Below are positions 1-12,984 of a stretch of 64,000 nt of DNA, piece by piece. The stretch's first letter is position 1, and every line of letters begins with the position of its first letter. Source of the DNA: Megamerina dolium (Eukaryota; Arthropoda; Insecta; Diptera; Megamerinidae). The notes under the pieces were generated by a model. It saw nothing but the letters and a program-made list of their open reading frames with translations, was not told the origin of the DNA and ran no database searches. Location of the stretch: contig OY978525.1 in the NCBI GenBank assembly GCA_963854835.1, positions 4,979,501-5,043,500 on the forward strand, in the 5' to 3' direction. A program made the translations under genes and the position numbers.

Positions 1-227
1 GTCTTAGGGGTCGTTGAATTCGAATCTAAGATTGATTTGATTTCTCCAGCTCGTATTTCGACCCGAAGTTTGAAAAACTAATGAAAGCTGAAATATTTAT
101 TTAAAAAACTGCCACTCTGGGGTTAAAATGCTCAAAATTTTACCCTCTATTTTCTTCCGTTAAAGAGTTGTTTTTTTTTTATAAATTTCGCTCTTACCGG
201 TCCCAAAGTGATCTCAGAAAAAGAAAA

Positions 228-533
228 TATGTAACACCTGTAGGACCCGAAGGGCCCTTTGGCCTAGCTTCTTTTCCAGCACTGTTGATCAATCTAAATT
301 TCGACAGTATTAGAAGAGATCTACTTACCTTAGTCGGTTCCGAACGGCTGATCCCTTGTGACGTGACTTTTTCTGACCTTTATCACAGAGCTTTTTTTTA
401 CAATCATTTTCATAGGAAATTTATACTGCTGGAAGAATTGCTAATTACTTGCCGAAATGTGGTTACCGTTTGAAAGAAAAACCGTTACCGTTTGAAAGAA
501 GGTCAGCGCACTAGCCACTGAGCTACAACACTC
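228..533 (-). mobile_element. tRNA-derived SINE, copy A (rearranged)
   Basis: Minus-strand copy of the SINE family seen most completely at 42145-42458. Reading the minus strand from the right, the tRNA-like head is recognisable (CTGAGCTAC on plus = GTAGCTCAG), followed by the family body (GACATCAC-like segment, GGTTCCGAACGG on plus at about 338-350, CAGTATTAGAAG at about 304). The B-box stretch is missing and replaced by a short direct duplication of GTTACCGTTTGAAAGAA at about 462-500. A 101-residue reading frame on the plus strand crosses it but has no protein family character. It is a non-autonomous dead copy. Confidence 0.8.
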
Positions 534-589
534 ACATACCGTACGTGACATTCCGATATTCATTCTTTTTCACAACATTTCCATCAAAT

Positions 590-1010
590 AGACGTGCCGC
601 TATCTCCAATTCCCTATACAATAGGCATTTTTTAAGAATATCGCTCTCACTGCATCCAGAGCGTCCTTACAGGAGTTAAAAATATGACCGGTACACTCAA
701 AAATTTTTCCCATCAACAGTTTTTCTAAATATTTTGACTTACTATTTTTACTCCTTATGGAGGCTCCCATATAAACCATCTGATAATCGACAAAAATCGA
801 CTTAACTGCCCAAGAGGGAAGAGTTGTATGATAGACCCGCATTAATAAAAAAAAAAAAAAATTAAATAAAATAAATTGAAATTAAAATGTTTAAATCATT
901 AATTTTACTCGACAAATATTTCTTCCAAAATACTTACCCGCTATTTCCGCCCTTTAGAAGGGCTCCCATACTAAATTGAGGTTTTTTATAAAATTGAAAG
1001 AGCTTCAATG
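590..1010 (+). repeat. ~290-bp GGCTCCC repeat family, locus 1
   Basis: About 1.5 degenerate units of the family that forms a clear array at 55150-56010. Shared pieces in the same order are CTCTCACTGCATCCAGAGCG (compare the CTCACCGCTTCCAGGGCG stretch at about 55390), ACTCCTTATGGAGGCTCCCAT, and a CTGATAATCGACAAAAATCG segment. No coding capacity is seen. The family type (satellite or part of a mobile element) is unknown. Confidence 0.6.
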
Positions 1011-1984
1011 TAGTAGGGTTGATTGTTTTTAATGTTTTTGGATAACTCATATATTTTTCTAAATATTTAATCATGGAATTTCTAAAAGTGCCAATTTAGC
1101 GCCTGACTGGACACTTTTGTTCTTTTTGCTAAATTCTATTGAAATAATGTATATATAAATTAGGACTAGAAATTATGTAGTTCAATGGCAATATTCAATG
1201 ACATTCAAAATAGCGACATTCATGTTCATTGTTTGTTATAATTTTTATCGATCTGTATCAAAATATGTACGATATGTACGAGCATAGGTAGAAGCTTGTA
1301 TCAACATGGACATATTTTTCATATTGCACATAATCATTATTGTGATGATGATGATGATAATGATGATGATGGCAATATATGTCTGTTAGAATTTACTATG
1401 ATGCATCTATATTGTAGGTGTGGATAAATACTGTTATCAAATTAATACGCGTTAAATACAACTATGTGTAATTTATGACTGCAATGCATCCAATGGGGAT
1501 AACTAACTGGACATATTGTATGGACTTGCCAGTATTTTACATACAAATATGCATTAGGCATAATTCAGTATTTAGTCATAGATATTGCTCACTCTTATAT
1601 ATTTTGTATTGAGTTTTAGATGTAGAAATATGTAGAGATATTTGCAAAGTGCCTCTCTAAACGCTTGTGCTATATTTGTGGAAATTATATTAGCCATTTT
1701 GTTAACGAAATATACAGCCAGCTGAAAAAATAGTAACAACACATTTTGGTTAGCACTCACTCACATTGACAATGAATTTGGTGACAATGAATCAAGTCAA
1801 CCAAATTCTGAGCACTCTGAAATTCTACTCCAAGAAATTGAATCTTACTGATTACTATTTTACTATACTATTTTGTGCAAAATGCTGAACTCAATGAGTC
1901 AGAAAATAGTCTTACTGTGTTCCTTACATTCGATGAGTCATTGTTTATTACCAAAAAGAACTGTAATTAAAGTGTGTTTTGGAT
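1011..1984. other. AT-rich single-copy stretch, no gene seen
   Basis: No reading frame above 62 codons and no family similarity noticed. It contains a GAT-type microsatellite at 1341-1372. The last 200 bases contain ACTCA/GAGTCA-like words that may be a decayed edge of the tandem array that follows. Confidence 0.6.
1341..1372. repeat. (GAT)n microsatellite
   Basis: Trinucleotide GAT/ATG run with one interruption. Confidence 0.9.
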
Positions 1985-3460
1985 AATAAATGACTAATAT
2001 AAAGGTAAATATTTTGAGCGTTAAAAGACTCACAAAATGAACTCATTTTTGAGCCACAAATTACATCAAAATGACTCATAAATTTAATTTTATAACAGAT
2101 CTCATATATTCACTTGAATAAGAGTACTTACTGTGTGAGAATGCTTTGAATTAAAATACTTACAAAATGACCAAATTCATTATAAAAAAATTAATAATTA
2201 ATATGATACTTATTTTAAGTTATAAAAGAAGTAATTTGAGAGTTAAAAGACTCATAAATTTAACTCATTTGTGAGCCACAATTTAAATGAAAATTTTTTA
2301 CAAATTTATGGGGAAAAAAAAAAATAATAAAAGAGGATTTAATGTGTTCACTCGCTTAAGAGAATTTGGTTCACTTAGATTCAAGACACATTAAAATGAT
2401 TAGCTGAGGGCAAGAGAAAACTCTTAATCTTAAGAGATTCTCTGTTAACACATTTATGAAAAAAGTACCCTTAAATACATATCGTCTCATAGAAAGCTCA
2501 CCTTGAATTCTTTCTATTCGATGGGTTCTTTTAATTACGAAAAAAAAGAAAACAAAAATTAAAAATTGGCCATTATTAAATCCATTAATTAACGTAATTA
2601 TTTTAGATTATAAAAGAGAATAATTTGAAAGTTCAAAGATTCACAAAATTAACTCATTTTTGAGACACAATTTTGATCTAAATTACTCACAAATTTATCC
2701 AAAGAAAGAAGATATAATATGTTCACTCGACTAAGAGAATTTGGTTCATTTATATTCAAGACTCATGAAGATGTTTCGCTGAGGCGAAGAAAAAACTCTA
2801 AATCAGAGACTCTTTGTGAGTGCATATATGAACAAAGTACTCTTAAATACATGTGTCTCAAATAAAGTTCATATTGAATTCTTTCTAATTGATGGGTTCT
2901 TTTAGTTATGAAAAAAAAGAAAACAAAATTCAAAAATTGGCCATTATTAAATCAATCAATTAAACTAATTATTTTAGGTTATAAAAGAGTATAATTTGAA
3001 AGTTAAAAGACTCACAAAATTAGCTCATTTTTGAGCCGCAATTTAAAACAAAATTATTCACAAATTTATCCAAAGAAAGAAAATACAATATGTTCACTCG
3101 ACTAAGAGAATTTGTTTCACTTATATTCAAGACTCATCAAGATGTTTCGCTGAGGCGAAGATAAAACTCTCAATCAGAGACTCTTTGTGAGTGCATATAT
3201 GAACAAAGTACTCCTAAATACATGTGCCTCAAAGAAATTTGGTTCACTTATAGTTAAGACTCATCAAGATATTTTTGATAAGAAAAAACTCTCAATCAGA
3301 GACTCTTTGTGAGGGCATTTATGAACAAAGTACTCCTAAAAACATGTGTCTCAAAGAAAATGCATATTTTTTCTATTCAATGGGTTCTTTTCAGTTACGA
3401 AAAGAACTAAATATTTTAAATCGGCCATTATTAAATAATTGTTTGTGCATTTTTAAATAA
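1985..3460. repeat. tandem array, ~370-390 bp unit, about 4 copies
   Basis: The word TTATAAAAGA followed by GTTAAAAGACTCACAAAAT starts units near 2220, 2608 and 2979 (spacing 388 and 371); a more decayed unit starts near 1990. Each unit runs through TCACTCGACTAAGAGAATTT, GATGTTTCGCTGAGGCGAAG, CTCTTTGTGAGTGCATATAT and GATGGGTTCTTTTAGTTA. A partial unit at 3240-3460 repeats only the latter half, offset by about 120 bp. The 61-residue frame at 3275 lies inside this repeat and is not a gene. Neighbouring copies look roughly 85-90% alike by eye. Confidence 0.85.
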
Positions 3461-5010
3461 AAATTGAGTATTTTTGGATTTGACGCAAAATATGCTCAAA
3501 TTTTTTTAGTTATAAATTTCTTCAAAATTATTGGAGTGTAAGTTCATTCAGGAAAAGAGTCATTTTTGAATAATGAATGAGAATGAGAATATTCTCAAAT
3601 TTTAATAGCATAAATTATATCAAAATGACATTCGTATAAGTTCATTCAGGTAAAAAGGTAGTCATAGGAATATTCCATCGAAATTTTTTTCAACACTCAT
3701 ATTTCGAACTCAACAAATTACTTCCATGAGGAGGAGAAAAATGCTCATTGAGTTCCAATATGAGCAAAATGCCAAAAAATGATTCAGAAGAGGTCCTTTC
3801 ACATACATTTTGGTTTGCTGGATTAAACATACTCTATCATCTGTGACTGTATGAACTGTATATATTCATATATATTCATAGTGAAAATTTAAAATTTAAA
3901 TATATAAGCAGATATTCATATTCATTAAAATCAATTAACAATAACACTTAATTATATAAAATTGAAAATTGTCATCGCCAAGTTATTGTAAACATTTGAT
4001 AATGTTGGTACAAGTAGTTATATTGATTTAATTAAAATTTTCAATATATATTGTATATATAAATACAAAGTAAATGTGAATATTCATTTTCCATTGCATT
4101 GTCAATGAAATAAGCCAATAAAATAACAATTTCCATAATTTATTAACATTTTCATTATAAACAATGTGCAGTCGGAGAATCGACAGAGCAACGATATCAT
4201 ATTGATACACGGCAGCAGAGTCATTATGTTGGTAGGCAAGTAGGTACTACATATATGTATTTATATATTTCGTTAGCCAATTATCGGTGGTTTGATATCA
4301 GTATTGGTTATGCTTATCGGTTGCTGGTTGTTGGCTATTTGGTTTTCTCATTTAACCGACTTTTGCCTTCATCTCCCATATTGTCAGTCGTATGTCGATG
4401 TGTTGTATATATACGCATATTGCACTCATTTCCGTTGTTGTTTTCATTTGGCATTTTCAATTAATAAACATTTGCGCATTTATTTGTGGTTGGATAATTT
4501 GGTAAATCATTAACAGACGCACGCATGCACATTATAAGGTCAACACTACAACCGACCATCAGCCATCAGCATATCCTTAACATTCTGATGGTCTCATGTA
4601 GCAATATTATACATTTGTGAGTATGTGTCTGATATGCCAAACCATATGTACTCTAGTACTCTTATGTCAATATGTAATCCATATTGGAGGTTGGTGTGGT
4701 TTTTTTTTTTTTGGCTTTTTGACGATATGCAACTATAATATTATCTCTACGATTGTTGTTATTGTTGTTCCTGTCGTAATCAACACTACAGTAACAATAT
4801 TGTAATTTATATGATAAACAGTTTAAATATATACACAATTAAATTCGAAAATTTTCACAAGCACAACAAATAGCGGTCTATAGCATATGCTTGGTTGAGG
4901 TGTTTTAGAGTTAATTGTGGTCAATTGATATTGTTAATAGGTACAAATGATAAAACAAGTAATGATTGAATGAAATGTATTTCAATAATGATGATATTAA
5001 AATTATATAA
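3461..5010. other. AT-rich stretch, no gene seen
   Basis: The first 350 bases look like decayed array edge (TTCATTCAGG appears twice, about 3543 and 3640). The rest is unique AT-rich DNA with short open frames lacking any recognisable domain. Confidence 0.55.
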
Positions 5011-5870
5011 TTTGCAATGAAATTCAAATTGTCGTGCGCCAAGTACAATCGAGAACATGCTTTTGCATGAGATATAAACTTGGTTTTCATTCGATTAGGC
5101 ACATTTTCAAACGTGTCCCTTGGTTAGTAAAAGTAATCATAAGTATTAAGTTTTAGCTTGATTAAATTATATTTTCGGGCCGAAAATGCACAGAAATACA
5201 TTCGGAAGCATAAATTTGTATGGGAGATAGTCGTAGTTTTTATCCGATTTGGCCAATTTTTGAATATGTTATGTTATGAAATATAATGGGATGTGCAGAG
5301 TTACAGCTCTCTAGATTTATATTGTCATACGAAAAGTGTGCGAAATAAGAAAATTTTGTATGGGAAGTAGGCTTAATTTTCATACGATTCAGCTTATTTT
5401 CAAATATGTCTTTTAATTGATAAATATAGTTGGATTTCAGCTTAATAGGTTGATATTTTTGGTGTGCAAAGTCTAAAAAATCATACTTCGCTATATACTT
5501 TTGTATGGGAGGTAGGCGTAATTTTAATCCGATTGTGTTCATTTTTTAACATTTTAATTCTGTGACGAAATGAAGTGCATTTACTAATTTTTAGTTAGAT
5601 AGCTTTATATTTTCATGCATAAAGTGTGAAAAAATGGATTTCACAACATACTTTTGTATGGGAGATAATTTTAGATTTTATCCGTTAACATCCATTCTCA
5701 GTCTATTGTATTTTTTAATGAATATAATCATCTGCGTCAAATTTGAGTTAAATAGCTTTATATTTTCGCTTATAAAGTGTGAAAATATTCGTTCAACAAC
5801 ATATTTTTGTATGAAAGGTAGGTGTAACCTTCAGCTCAATACACTCATTTTCTAAAATGTCATTCAAAAA
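5010..5870 (+). repeat. ~150-bp monomer array, locus 1
   Basis: The core TTTTGTATGGGAGGTAGGCG recurs in variant form at 5217, 5357, 5502, 5655 and 5818 (spacing 140-163). Between cores lie an ATCCGATT segment, a TTTTCAAATATGT segment and a TATATTTTC-GTGTGAAAAA segment. This is the same monomer as at 10.3, 14.4, 21.6, 25.1 and 45.7 kb. Frames of 73-100 residues here are by-products of the repeat. Confidence 0.85.
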
Positions 5871-6725
5871 CTCGAAATTCTATAATTATATCCTGAGTTT
5901 AATTAAACATATCCTTATCTTGCTCTCCAGTGCTTGGTACTGCTTTTTGGATGACAATGTCAATCGTTGGTTATTTAGAAATAATGCATGGTGTTCACTT
6001 GGAGTCATTGGATTGTCTGTTGTACAATTTCATTTCTGAAATAGATTGCATTTATACTATTTGACTTTTGATATAAATATAATTCTATTTGTATGAACAT
6101 ACTCATATATAATATGAATATTATTCTATCTTTCTATCTACTTGATCATCTAAAGAATTTCTTAATTTAATTGCATAAGACGACATACTACCTTTATATG
6201 TAAATAGTAGGTAGACTATGATATGTATATTCATCAATAAATCTATGAATACTGCATAGAAGTATATGAGTATATGCATATGTATATGTATATATGTAAA
6301 TATATATATTCTCAATTAAAATATATATTTACTTGAAATTTATGTATACTCTTAGGTATACAATTTCAAAATATAATATATAAATATTCTCATAAATACA
6401 TATGTTTATATACATGTTTCGAAAATCGAAATGTATGTAGATTTGAAGTAAATGCCATAGCAACATATAGTACAAATATATAATACATATCAATATATTA
6501 TTGATGCATACCTATGCACTTTTTACTAGTGTCTTAGGTATACATAGCTTCTAAGTAGTAGCCTGTTATAAGCCTAAATGTATATGTATTGTAGAATATG
6601 TATCTACACATTTTAGCATATCAACACCTCATGCATTTAATACACTTATACAGTATATCAACATTTTGGTGAGTTGAGGGTACGCTAAGACTACTTAAAT
6701 ATCCAGACAGATTGATTTCATAGAT
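5871..6725. other. AT-rich stretch, no gene seen
   Basis: Many ATATGTATATA words, no supported gene, no array recognised. Confidence 0.6.
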
Positions 6726-6727
6726 TA

Positions 6728-6790
6728 GGGTGTTTCATTTTTGGGCAATAATTTTTTTTTTCTTTGTGATAACCCAAAATCTGATAGTTT
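6728..6790 (+). repeat. left terminal inverted repeat arm
   Basis: Pairs with 8766-8826 in inverted orientation. Identical blocks are GGGTGTTT, ATTTTT, a T-run and CCAAAATCTGATA; the middle is diverged. Confidence 0.75.
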
Positions 6791-6828
6791 ATAGAAAATA
6801 AAAAATTATACCGTTTAAAAAAAAATTC

Positions 6829-8765
6829 TAGGAGCATTACAGGCTTAGCTCTTTCGAAAAGAAGCACTATAGCGCTAGGTTACATACCTACGATATGGAG
6901 AAGGGCAAAGATGGTATTTTTGCCGAAGGTAGGTAAGGAGGACCCGCTTCATCCTAAATCCTTCAGGCCAATCTGCCTTTGTTCTAAAAACTTTGGGAAA
7001 AATTGTAGATAATTACACCACAGTTTTAATGAGAAATCCGCAGCACTCTTGTCAGCATGCCTATAGAGCAGGGCATTCCACTGAAATTGCTCTTTATCAA
7101 CTGACGAACTCATTGCAGGAAAGTTTAGAAAAAAATGAAACGGCGCTATGAGCCTTTCTAGACATAGAAGGTGCCTTCGACAATACTTCACATGACGCTA
7201 TCAGAAGAGCTCTTACAAGAGGAGGGGTTGACAATACTCTAGCTTCTTGGATGAGTAATATGCTTCATAGCAGGAAGGTTGAAATACCAACTGGTATAGG
7301 AAGTATAATTGGGAACATCACAAGCGGTTTCCCACAAGGAGGTGTGGGAAACCGCTTACCACTTATGTGGGGTATAGTAGTAGACGAGCTATTGGAAAAA
7401 TTGGAAAACAATGGTTGGTCATTTCAGGGCTATGCGGACGACATAGTCATCATCTGTAGAGGTAAATTTGAGGGCACTCTATGTGACAGAATACAGCTAG
7501 GACTCAAACTAACGAACTCAAACCCATGAAAACGTACGGGGCATTAGTCTGGGAAAAGTGCACGAAGCAGACAGTAATTAACACTCTTAGCAAGATACAA
7601 AGACTTGCATGTGTATGTATCACAGGAGCTATATGAACATGTCCAACGGCATCAACGGAGATACTCTTGGATCTTACTCCCCTTCATATTTACATCCAGT
7701 CTCAAGCGAGGAGGGCGATTTTGAGGGTAGCTGGGAACAACATCAGCACAGGTAGTTTTCTCAACCGAAGAAAGATAGAACTTCTCGCTGAGCAATTTCC
7801 TGAAATCTCGATGCCAATGGACTCGATACTCCCAACGTTCAGCTTCACGAAACATTTAAAACTGAGCTTAGTAATAAAAAACATTGGGAAGGTATATCAG
7901 AAACATACAAGGTAAACCAGTATATGATAACATGGTACACCGACGGCTTCCTCACCGACGATGGAGCCGGGGCAGGTGTATTCGGACCAGGGAAAAGTTA
8001 CTCTGAACCATTAGGTAAGAACACCTCTATCTTTCAAGCGGAAGTGTACTTTAATCTCGAACGGAATTACCGGCACCGCAGAATAACAATACTGAGTGAC
8101 AGCCAGGTAGTTATCAAAGCGCTCACCAAGTTACAAAACCAAAACTGGTGATGGAGTGTATTGAAAAACTGAACATCCTGGGTTAACTCAATCAGGTGTG
8201 GATTCTATGATTTCGGAGCATGTAGGGATCAATGGAAACGAAATGGCAGATAAGGTTGCCTGGAAAAGAGCATCAACTCTATTTGTAGGACTCGAACCAT
8301 TTTGTGGATTAGGATCGGGTATCATCTCCCGTATCATCTGGGAAGAAGAGGATAGACAAAGAGGTTTATACTGGGAAAACTTACCGTGGTTAACACACTC
8401 CAAACTAGCGCTAGGGACATATAACCTAAAACGCTAAAACAACTTGAGAATCATTACGGGATTGTTAATAGGACACTGTAAGGCTGAATAATCACCTAAC
8501 AAAACTGGGAATTTTATCTGATGCTTTTTGCAGGTTCTGCAGGAAAGAGGAGGAGACTGCCCAACACTGCACTGATGCACAAGAGAAAGAAATACCTGGG
8601 AGATTTCATCATATCCGAAGATGAACTTAGACTCTGTGAAGTAGTACCAACACTAAAATTCATTGAGGGAACTGGACTAAGAGATACCCTCTAGCTTCGC
8701 GAAGGGGTCACAATGGATCTTATAGGTCGCAGTTCAACATCCCCCAATGATAATATAATAATAAT
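6829..8765 (+). pseudogene. decayed non-LTR retrotransposon (I/LOA-like, RT + RNase H), 5' truncated
   Basis: Reverse-transcriptase motifs appear in order across several frames: WRRAKMVFLPKVGKEDPLHP with SFRPI near 6895-6970, QHAYRAGHSTEIALYQL near 7050-7100, FLDIEGAFDNTSHDAI near 7160-7205, GFPQGGV near 7330 and YADDIVII near 7430-7455. A deletion removes part of the thumb, then KIQRLACVCITGA follows near 7595-7635. RNase H follows: ITWYTDG near 7925, SIFQAEVY near 8028, LSDSQVVIKAL near 8092 and GINGNEMADK near 8228. The C-terminus has CRFCRKEEETAQH near 8531 and a frame ending at TAG 8692-8694. An endonuclease domain and ORF1 are absent. RNase H plus a (TAA)-like 3' tail at 8749-8765 suits the I/LOA group by established knowledge. 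Multiple stops and frameshifts: it cannot encode a working enzyme. Confidence 0.9.
8702..8765 (+). other. LINE 3' UTR and (TAA)-type tail
   Basis: GGGGTCACAATGGATC then TATAGGTCGCAGTTCAACAT then CCCC, ending in AATGATAATATAATAATA. A sister copy of this tail stands alone at 51234-51292. Confidence 0.75.
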
Positions 8766-8826
8766 TAAGTATCAGATTTTGGGGCAGCATTGAGAAAAAA
8801 AATATCGCGTTAAAAATAAAACACCC
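8766..8826 (-). repeat. right terminal inverted repeat arm
   Basis: Inverted counterpart of 6728-6790; begins directly after the LINE tail. Confidence 0.75.
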
Positions 8827-8829
8827 TAA

Positions 8830-10310
8830 TATATAACATATGTGTGCATATAGACAATTATCCAGTTCTAAATTTTTACTTGAACCAAATTTAAAAATTT
8901 GGTTTGTTTTGGTAAAAATAAAAAAAAAAAATTTTTAAGACCTATTAGAAAAATATTTACGTACTTAATATCCCACATACGTTTTGAACATATCTAATGC
9001 GTGTATTACTTAAAATATGATGCAAATTAAATTTAATAATTATTGTGCAGATTTCCTGATGATAGTTTCAGTGCAATTCATATACTGGTTACAAGAGCAA
9101 TTCCGATGTTGTGATTTCCTACTGGGAATACTCGTATATTAATTCATTCCACTTATCACTCAGGTGTAGTATGAACATACTACTTCTTACTTGGTTATCT
9201 TTTCGATTTTCGATTATGTAATACATATTTGTATATTTTCTTGCATCTTGTTTTTTTTTTGTGTGTGGCTTTAATAATTTTTATTATTCTCAGATTTGTT
9301 GTGCATTGTTGCTTCGTTAGTTCTCACTTGCCATGTAACTATTATATGGAATGCATGATGCATGCATTGCAAAATGTTTTCCTTGTAGGATTATGTCACC
9401 AATTTCTTATCTGTCTCTCTCATTGTCTCTGTCTTTCTTTCTCTCCATCTGCTGTGTCTGGTCTGTAAATGCAGGAAATTTCTGTACACACGTCCGGATG
9501 TTTGCCAAAAATTTACATTAAGTTTGGTAAGTAAACTACCTTACCTATTTATATGCCCACATCATCATCATCATCATTATTGTCTTGACTTTCATAAGCC
9601 GCTGATGAGCACTGGTGGCTGGTTTAGATGGGTGGGTGGGTCTCAAAAGCTAAATTTTCATATTGAGAAGTTTGAACCTCGTCTCGATTGTGCCATTTCT
9701 ACGCACACTGATTATATCTTTCTTATATGGTACACATACTGCCACAAGTATCCCTGTATATTATTGTAGTCGTGCGTATATTTGCGTAATACAGGACGCA
9801 TGTACTACGTACACATATACATGTATGTATGTATATGTCTGTGCTACAAAATGTTATATGCAAATTAGATGAATGACATTTGTGTATGAAAATGTACAAA
9901 ATTTAATTGTTCACCTACCTACCTATCTATTTACTTATATCCTGTCCTCTTCATACAGGAAATACACATAATATCAGCAATAATAGTATGAGATATGTAT
10001 GTATGTATAAATGTATGAGTATATTGTTTTGTAGTATCCTTTTTACAGATGCCATATCTCTTGTTGTTGTTATTTGTATGTCCCCATAACATGCTTGGCT
10101 ACCTTTGAGGTTAAGCTAAATTAAAATTATTACTCTCAACATTGATGTATGTAAGGGAGAGGCGAGTTGATTGGAGTAAACCTGTTTTGATTTGATATTT
10201 GATATTATGATCCTACTTTTTTGTGACACTTTATACGTAATTTAAGACTTTTGTCAGGGAAAAGTAGTAACAGTAATACTGATTTCTGTAGAATTATATA
10301 AAAAATTTCA
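8830..10310. other. unique stretch, no gene seen
   Basis: Mixed AT-rich sequence with short T-rich frames of 60-81 residues that have no domain character. A CAT/CATCATC microsatellite lies near 9560-9580. No repeat family recognised. Confidence 0.55.
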
Positions 10311-10319
10311 TTATAGGCC

Positions 10320-11400
10320 ACACTTAAAGGGCCACGAATATATTGTGTTCATTTTTAGTTTTGTAACACATATATGAAGAGGTGGCAGCTATAGAAAAGT
10401 ACGTATAATATTGAACTTAGTCGATTTAGCCATTTCTGTCACAATATTCGCACGATAACTACACTAATTATGGAACAATTGAGCTGAAATTTGGTAAATA
10501 TTATTATTTTCATAAATGAGTATATATAGTGGTGAATGGTTGAAATTGGTTAAAAACCACGCCTACCTCCCATACAAAAATATGTTGTTCCATGTGCTTT
10601 TTCACATTTTCAAGCATTCGATCAAGCTGAAACTTGCTCAAGGAATTTATTCTCACTACAAAATAGATATATTCAAAAATGTATCGAATCGGATAAAATC
10701 CACTCTTACCTCCCATACAAATGTATATTGTTGAATGCATTATTTTTTAATTTACTCACGAAAATTGTAAGCCATCAAGCTGAAACTCAGCATATGTGAT
10801 TATTTTTATTAATAATTACACATATTAGAAAATAAATCGAATCAGATTGAAATCACGCCTACTTGTCATACAAAAGTACGCTAACATATGCATATTTTTA
10901 TACTTTACGCATGAAAATATATAGTTATCAAGCTGAAACTCAGTGCATATGATTAAATTTGCTAACTAATGAACTAGTCTGAAAACGGATTGAATAGGAT
11001 AAAAACCACGCCTACCTGCCATACAAAAGTATGCTTACGTTTGCTTATTTTCATAGTTTGTGCATGAAAATATAAAGTTATCAAGCTTAAATTTAGTACA
11101 TATAATTAAATTTACCACTTAAAGAACTAGTTCAAAAATGGACTAAATCGGAGAGAAATTACGACTACCTGTCATACAAATTTATGCTTCCCTATGTATA
11201 TTTGAACACTTTTTGCACGAAAATATAAAGTGGTCAAACTGAAACTTAGTGTGGATAATTATATTTACTAATAAATAGACACATTTCAATATGAGAAGAA
11301 TCGGCTGAAAATTACGCCTTCTCCTCATACACAAGTATACCTTCGACTGTACATTGTGAACGAATATGTTAAGTTATAGTGCTATAACTTGGCATATGCC
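10320..11400 (-). repeat. ~150-bp monomer array, locus 2, with element head
   Basis: The minus-strand form of the core (ACGCCTACCTCCCATACAAA on plus) recurs near 10562, 10708, 10857, 11010, 11166 and 11317. The left flank at about 10420-10500 holds GTCGATTTAGCCATTTCTGTC, CGCACGATAAC and GAGCTGAAATTTGG, matching in order the CGATTTAACGATGTCCGTC / CGCACGATAAC / GATGAAATTTGGCA head of the 1.23-kb element at 62341-63572 read on its minus strand. The 76- and 72-residue frames here are repeat artefacts. Confidence 0.85.
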
Positions 11401-12960
11401 AGTATTTCTATTAAATTACTTTATTAGTAAACATTTGAATTTTGAATATGATAAATAACATATGCAGAAAATGTTTCGATATCAATTTCGAGCTATTGCA
11501 TTACTCATTTTGAGTCTGAGACAAATGAGAGCATAATTTAATTCAACTAGAATACATCACAATAACTGTGAAATCTAATTTAATAAAAATTGAATAAGTT
11601 TGACCTTCTCAATATCTGAACTGTGCCATTTTGCACATCTTTCCCATTTAGACATAACTATATGCATATGTATGAGTATTTATATATATTATGGTGTATA
11701 GCTATATGCAAAAACATATATGGAAAATAGCAATAATAATAATAATAATAATAACAAGAATAAAATTTAATTAAATAATATGCTATGATGTCTCTTGATT
11801 CTACGCATTGCCTGCATAGCTGTTGGTACATGTTTCGTCACTTCTTAAAGCATACTTTTAGACATTAGAACAATTGCAATAACATGCTGACAAGAGTCAA
11901 GTTGATTTAAAACTATTGTCATAGTCACAAACATAAATTTCCTTCCTACTTGTACGGATGAATTCATTGTAGCTATTACATATGGTTATAAGTAGATATT
12001 TGTACTAATGGAAGTATGGCAAGCTTGTTGAAAAAAAATATTAAAAAAAAAAAAAGAAAAGAAAACGTGAAAAAAGTCAACAATGTGAAACGGAAAATAA
12101 CATCAGTATAACAGCGTCTACTTATAGGCTTAATTAGTAGGAAATACTTGTACTGGCAATGAGTGCACTTAACAACAAAAAATATTCTACTTCCACTACT
12201 ACACATGTGCTTAACGTACATATAGTACGAGCACATATGTATGTTATATTATAGTAAAGCACTAGTATCAGCAGCCTTAAAGTATGCTACACTCAAATGA
12301 TGTACCTACACATTTGTTTTTTCGCAGTAAAACAACACTCAAGTAGCCTCTAATGAAGACAAATTACCTAAGGACATTTTTATACAATAATTAAACAACT
12401 TACATTGCAAACGAATGAAAGAAATGGAGTACAGCGAGACAACAACTAACTAAATATACACAATAAAAAATGAGAACAGGAAATTTCATACTTTTGTTTT
12501 TTTTATATTCTTTTTTTTTTTTTAAGTACACGTTCACACACATTTAGATACTTTCATTTTATTTGTATATTTATATTTGAGGCCTCTGAAAAGTATGCTA
12601 CATATTTCACATATACTATTCTACTCTATTGTTACTTTGTCATTTTATATTGTTACATATAATTGTTGTTCTTAACATACTTAAAAGTAGCACTTAGAGG
12701 ACCGTTGTAATATAAATAAACACAACAACGTTGAAAATATTGCAATACTACCTGGCAAACGTACTTGTCTTTATGATGAGAATTATTATTTTTTCGTTAG
12801 AATTGTCATAAATTCTGCAATGCCTCAAAGTATGCTGTATATACTAATAAGTGTATAATATGAGCAAAGTAGAATAAAAAACTTTTGAGAATTGTTACAA
12901 ATTATTATAGAACAATATTTTAATTAAATTAATAAGAATTTGCTTTAAAGCAAATATGAA
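11401..12960. other. unique AT-rich stretch with AAGTATGC words, no gene seen
   Basis: Holds an (AAT)n run at 11732-11753 and four spaced copies of a word related to GCATACTTTTAGG: 11850-11861 (plus sense) and, on the minus strand, 12275-12287, 12584-12598 and 12823-12835. No coding region supported. Confidence 0.5.
11732..11753. repeat. (AAT)n microsatellite
   Basis: Uninterrupted AAT run. Confidence 0.9.
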
Positions 12961-12984
12961 ACTTATTCTTTGGTAGCCCTTCTA

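Larger units (their letters stand above)
6728..8826. mobile_element. 2.1-kb element bounded by ~62-bp inverted repeats and enclosing a LINE
   Basis: The left end starts GGGTGTTTCATTTTT and includes CCAAAATCTGATA about 48 bases in. The right end, read on the minus strand from 8826, starts GGGTGTTTTATTTTT and includes CCCAAAATCTGATA at the same distance. Both are flanked by TA (6726-6727 and 8827-8828), consistent with a 2-bp TA target duplication. Between the arms lies a decayed LINE (6829-8765). Either a small TIR element received a LINE insertion, or a non-autonomous element captured it. TIR sequence does not let me name a superfamily; TA duplication is compatible with Tc1/mariner-like elements but the terminal bases are not their usual ones. 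Confidence 0.7.
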
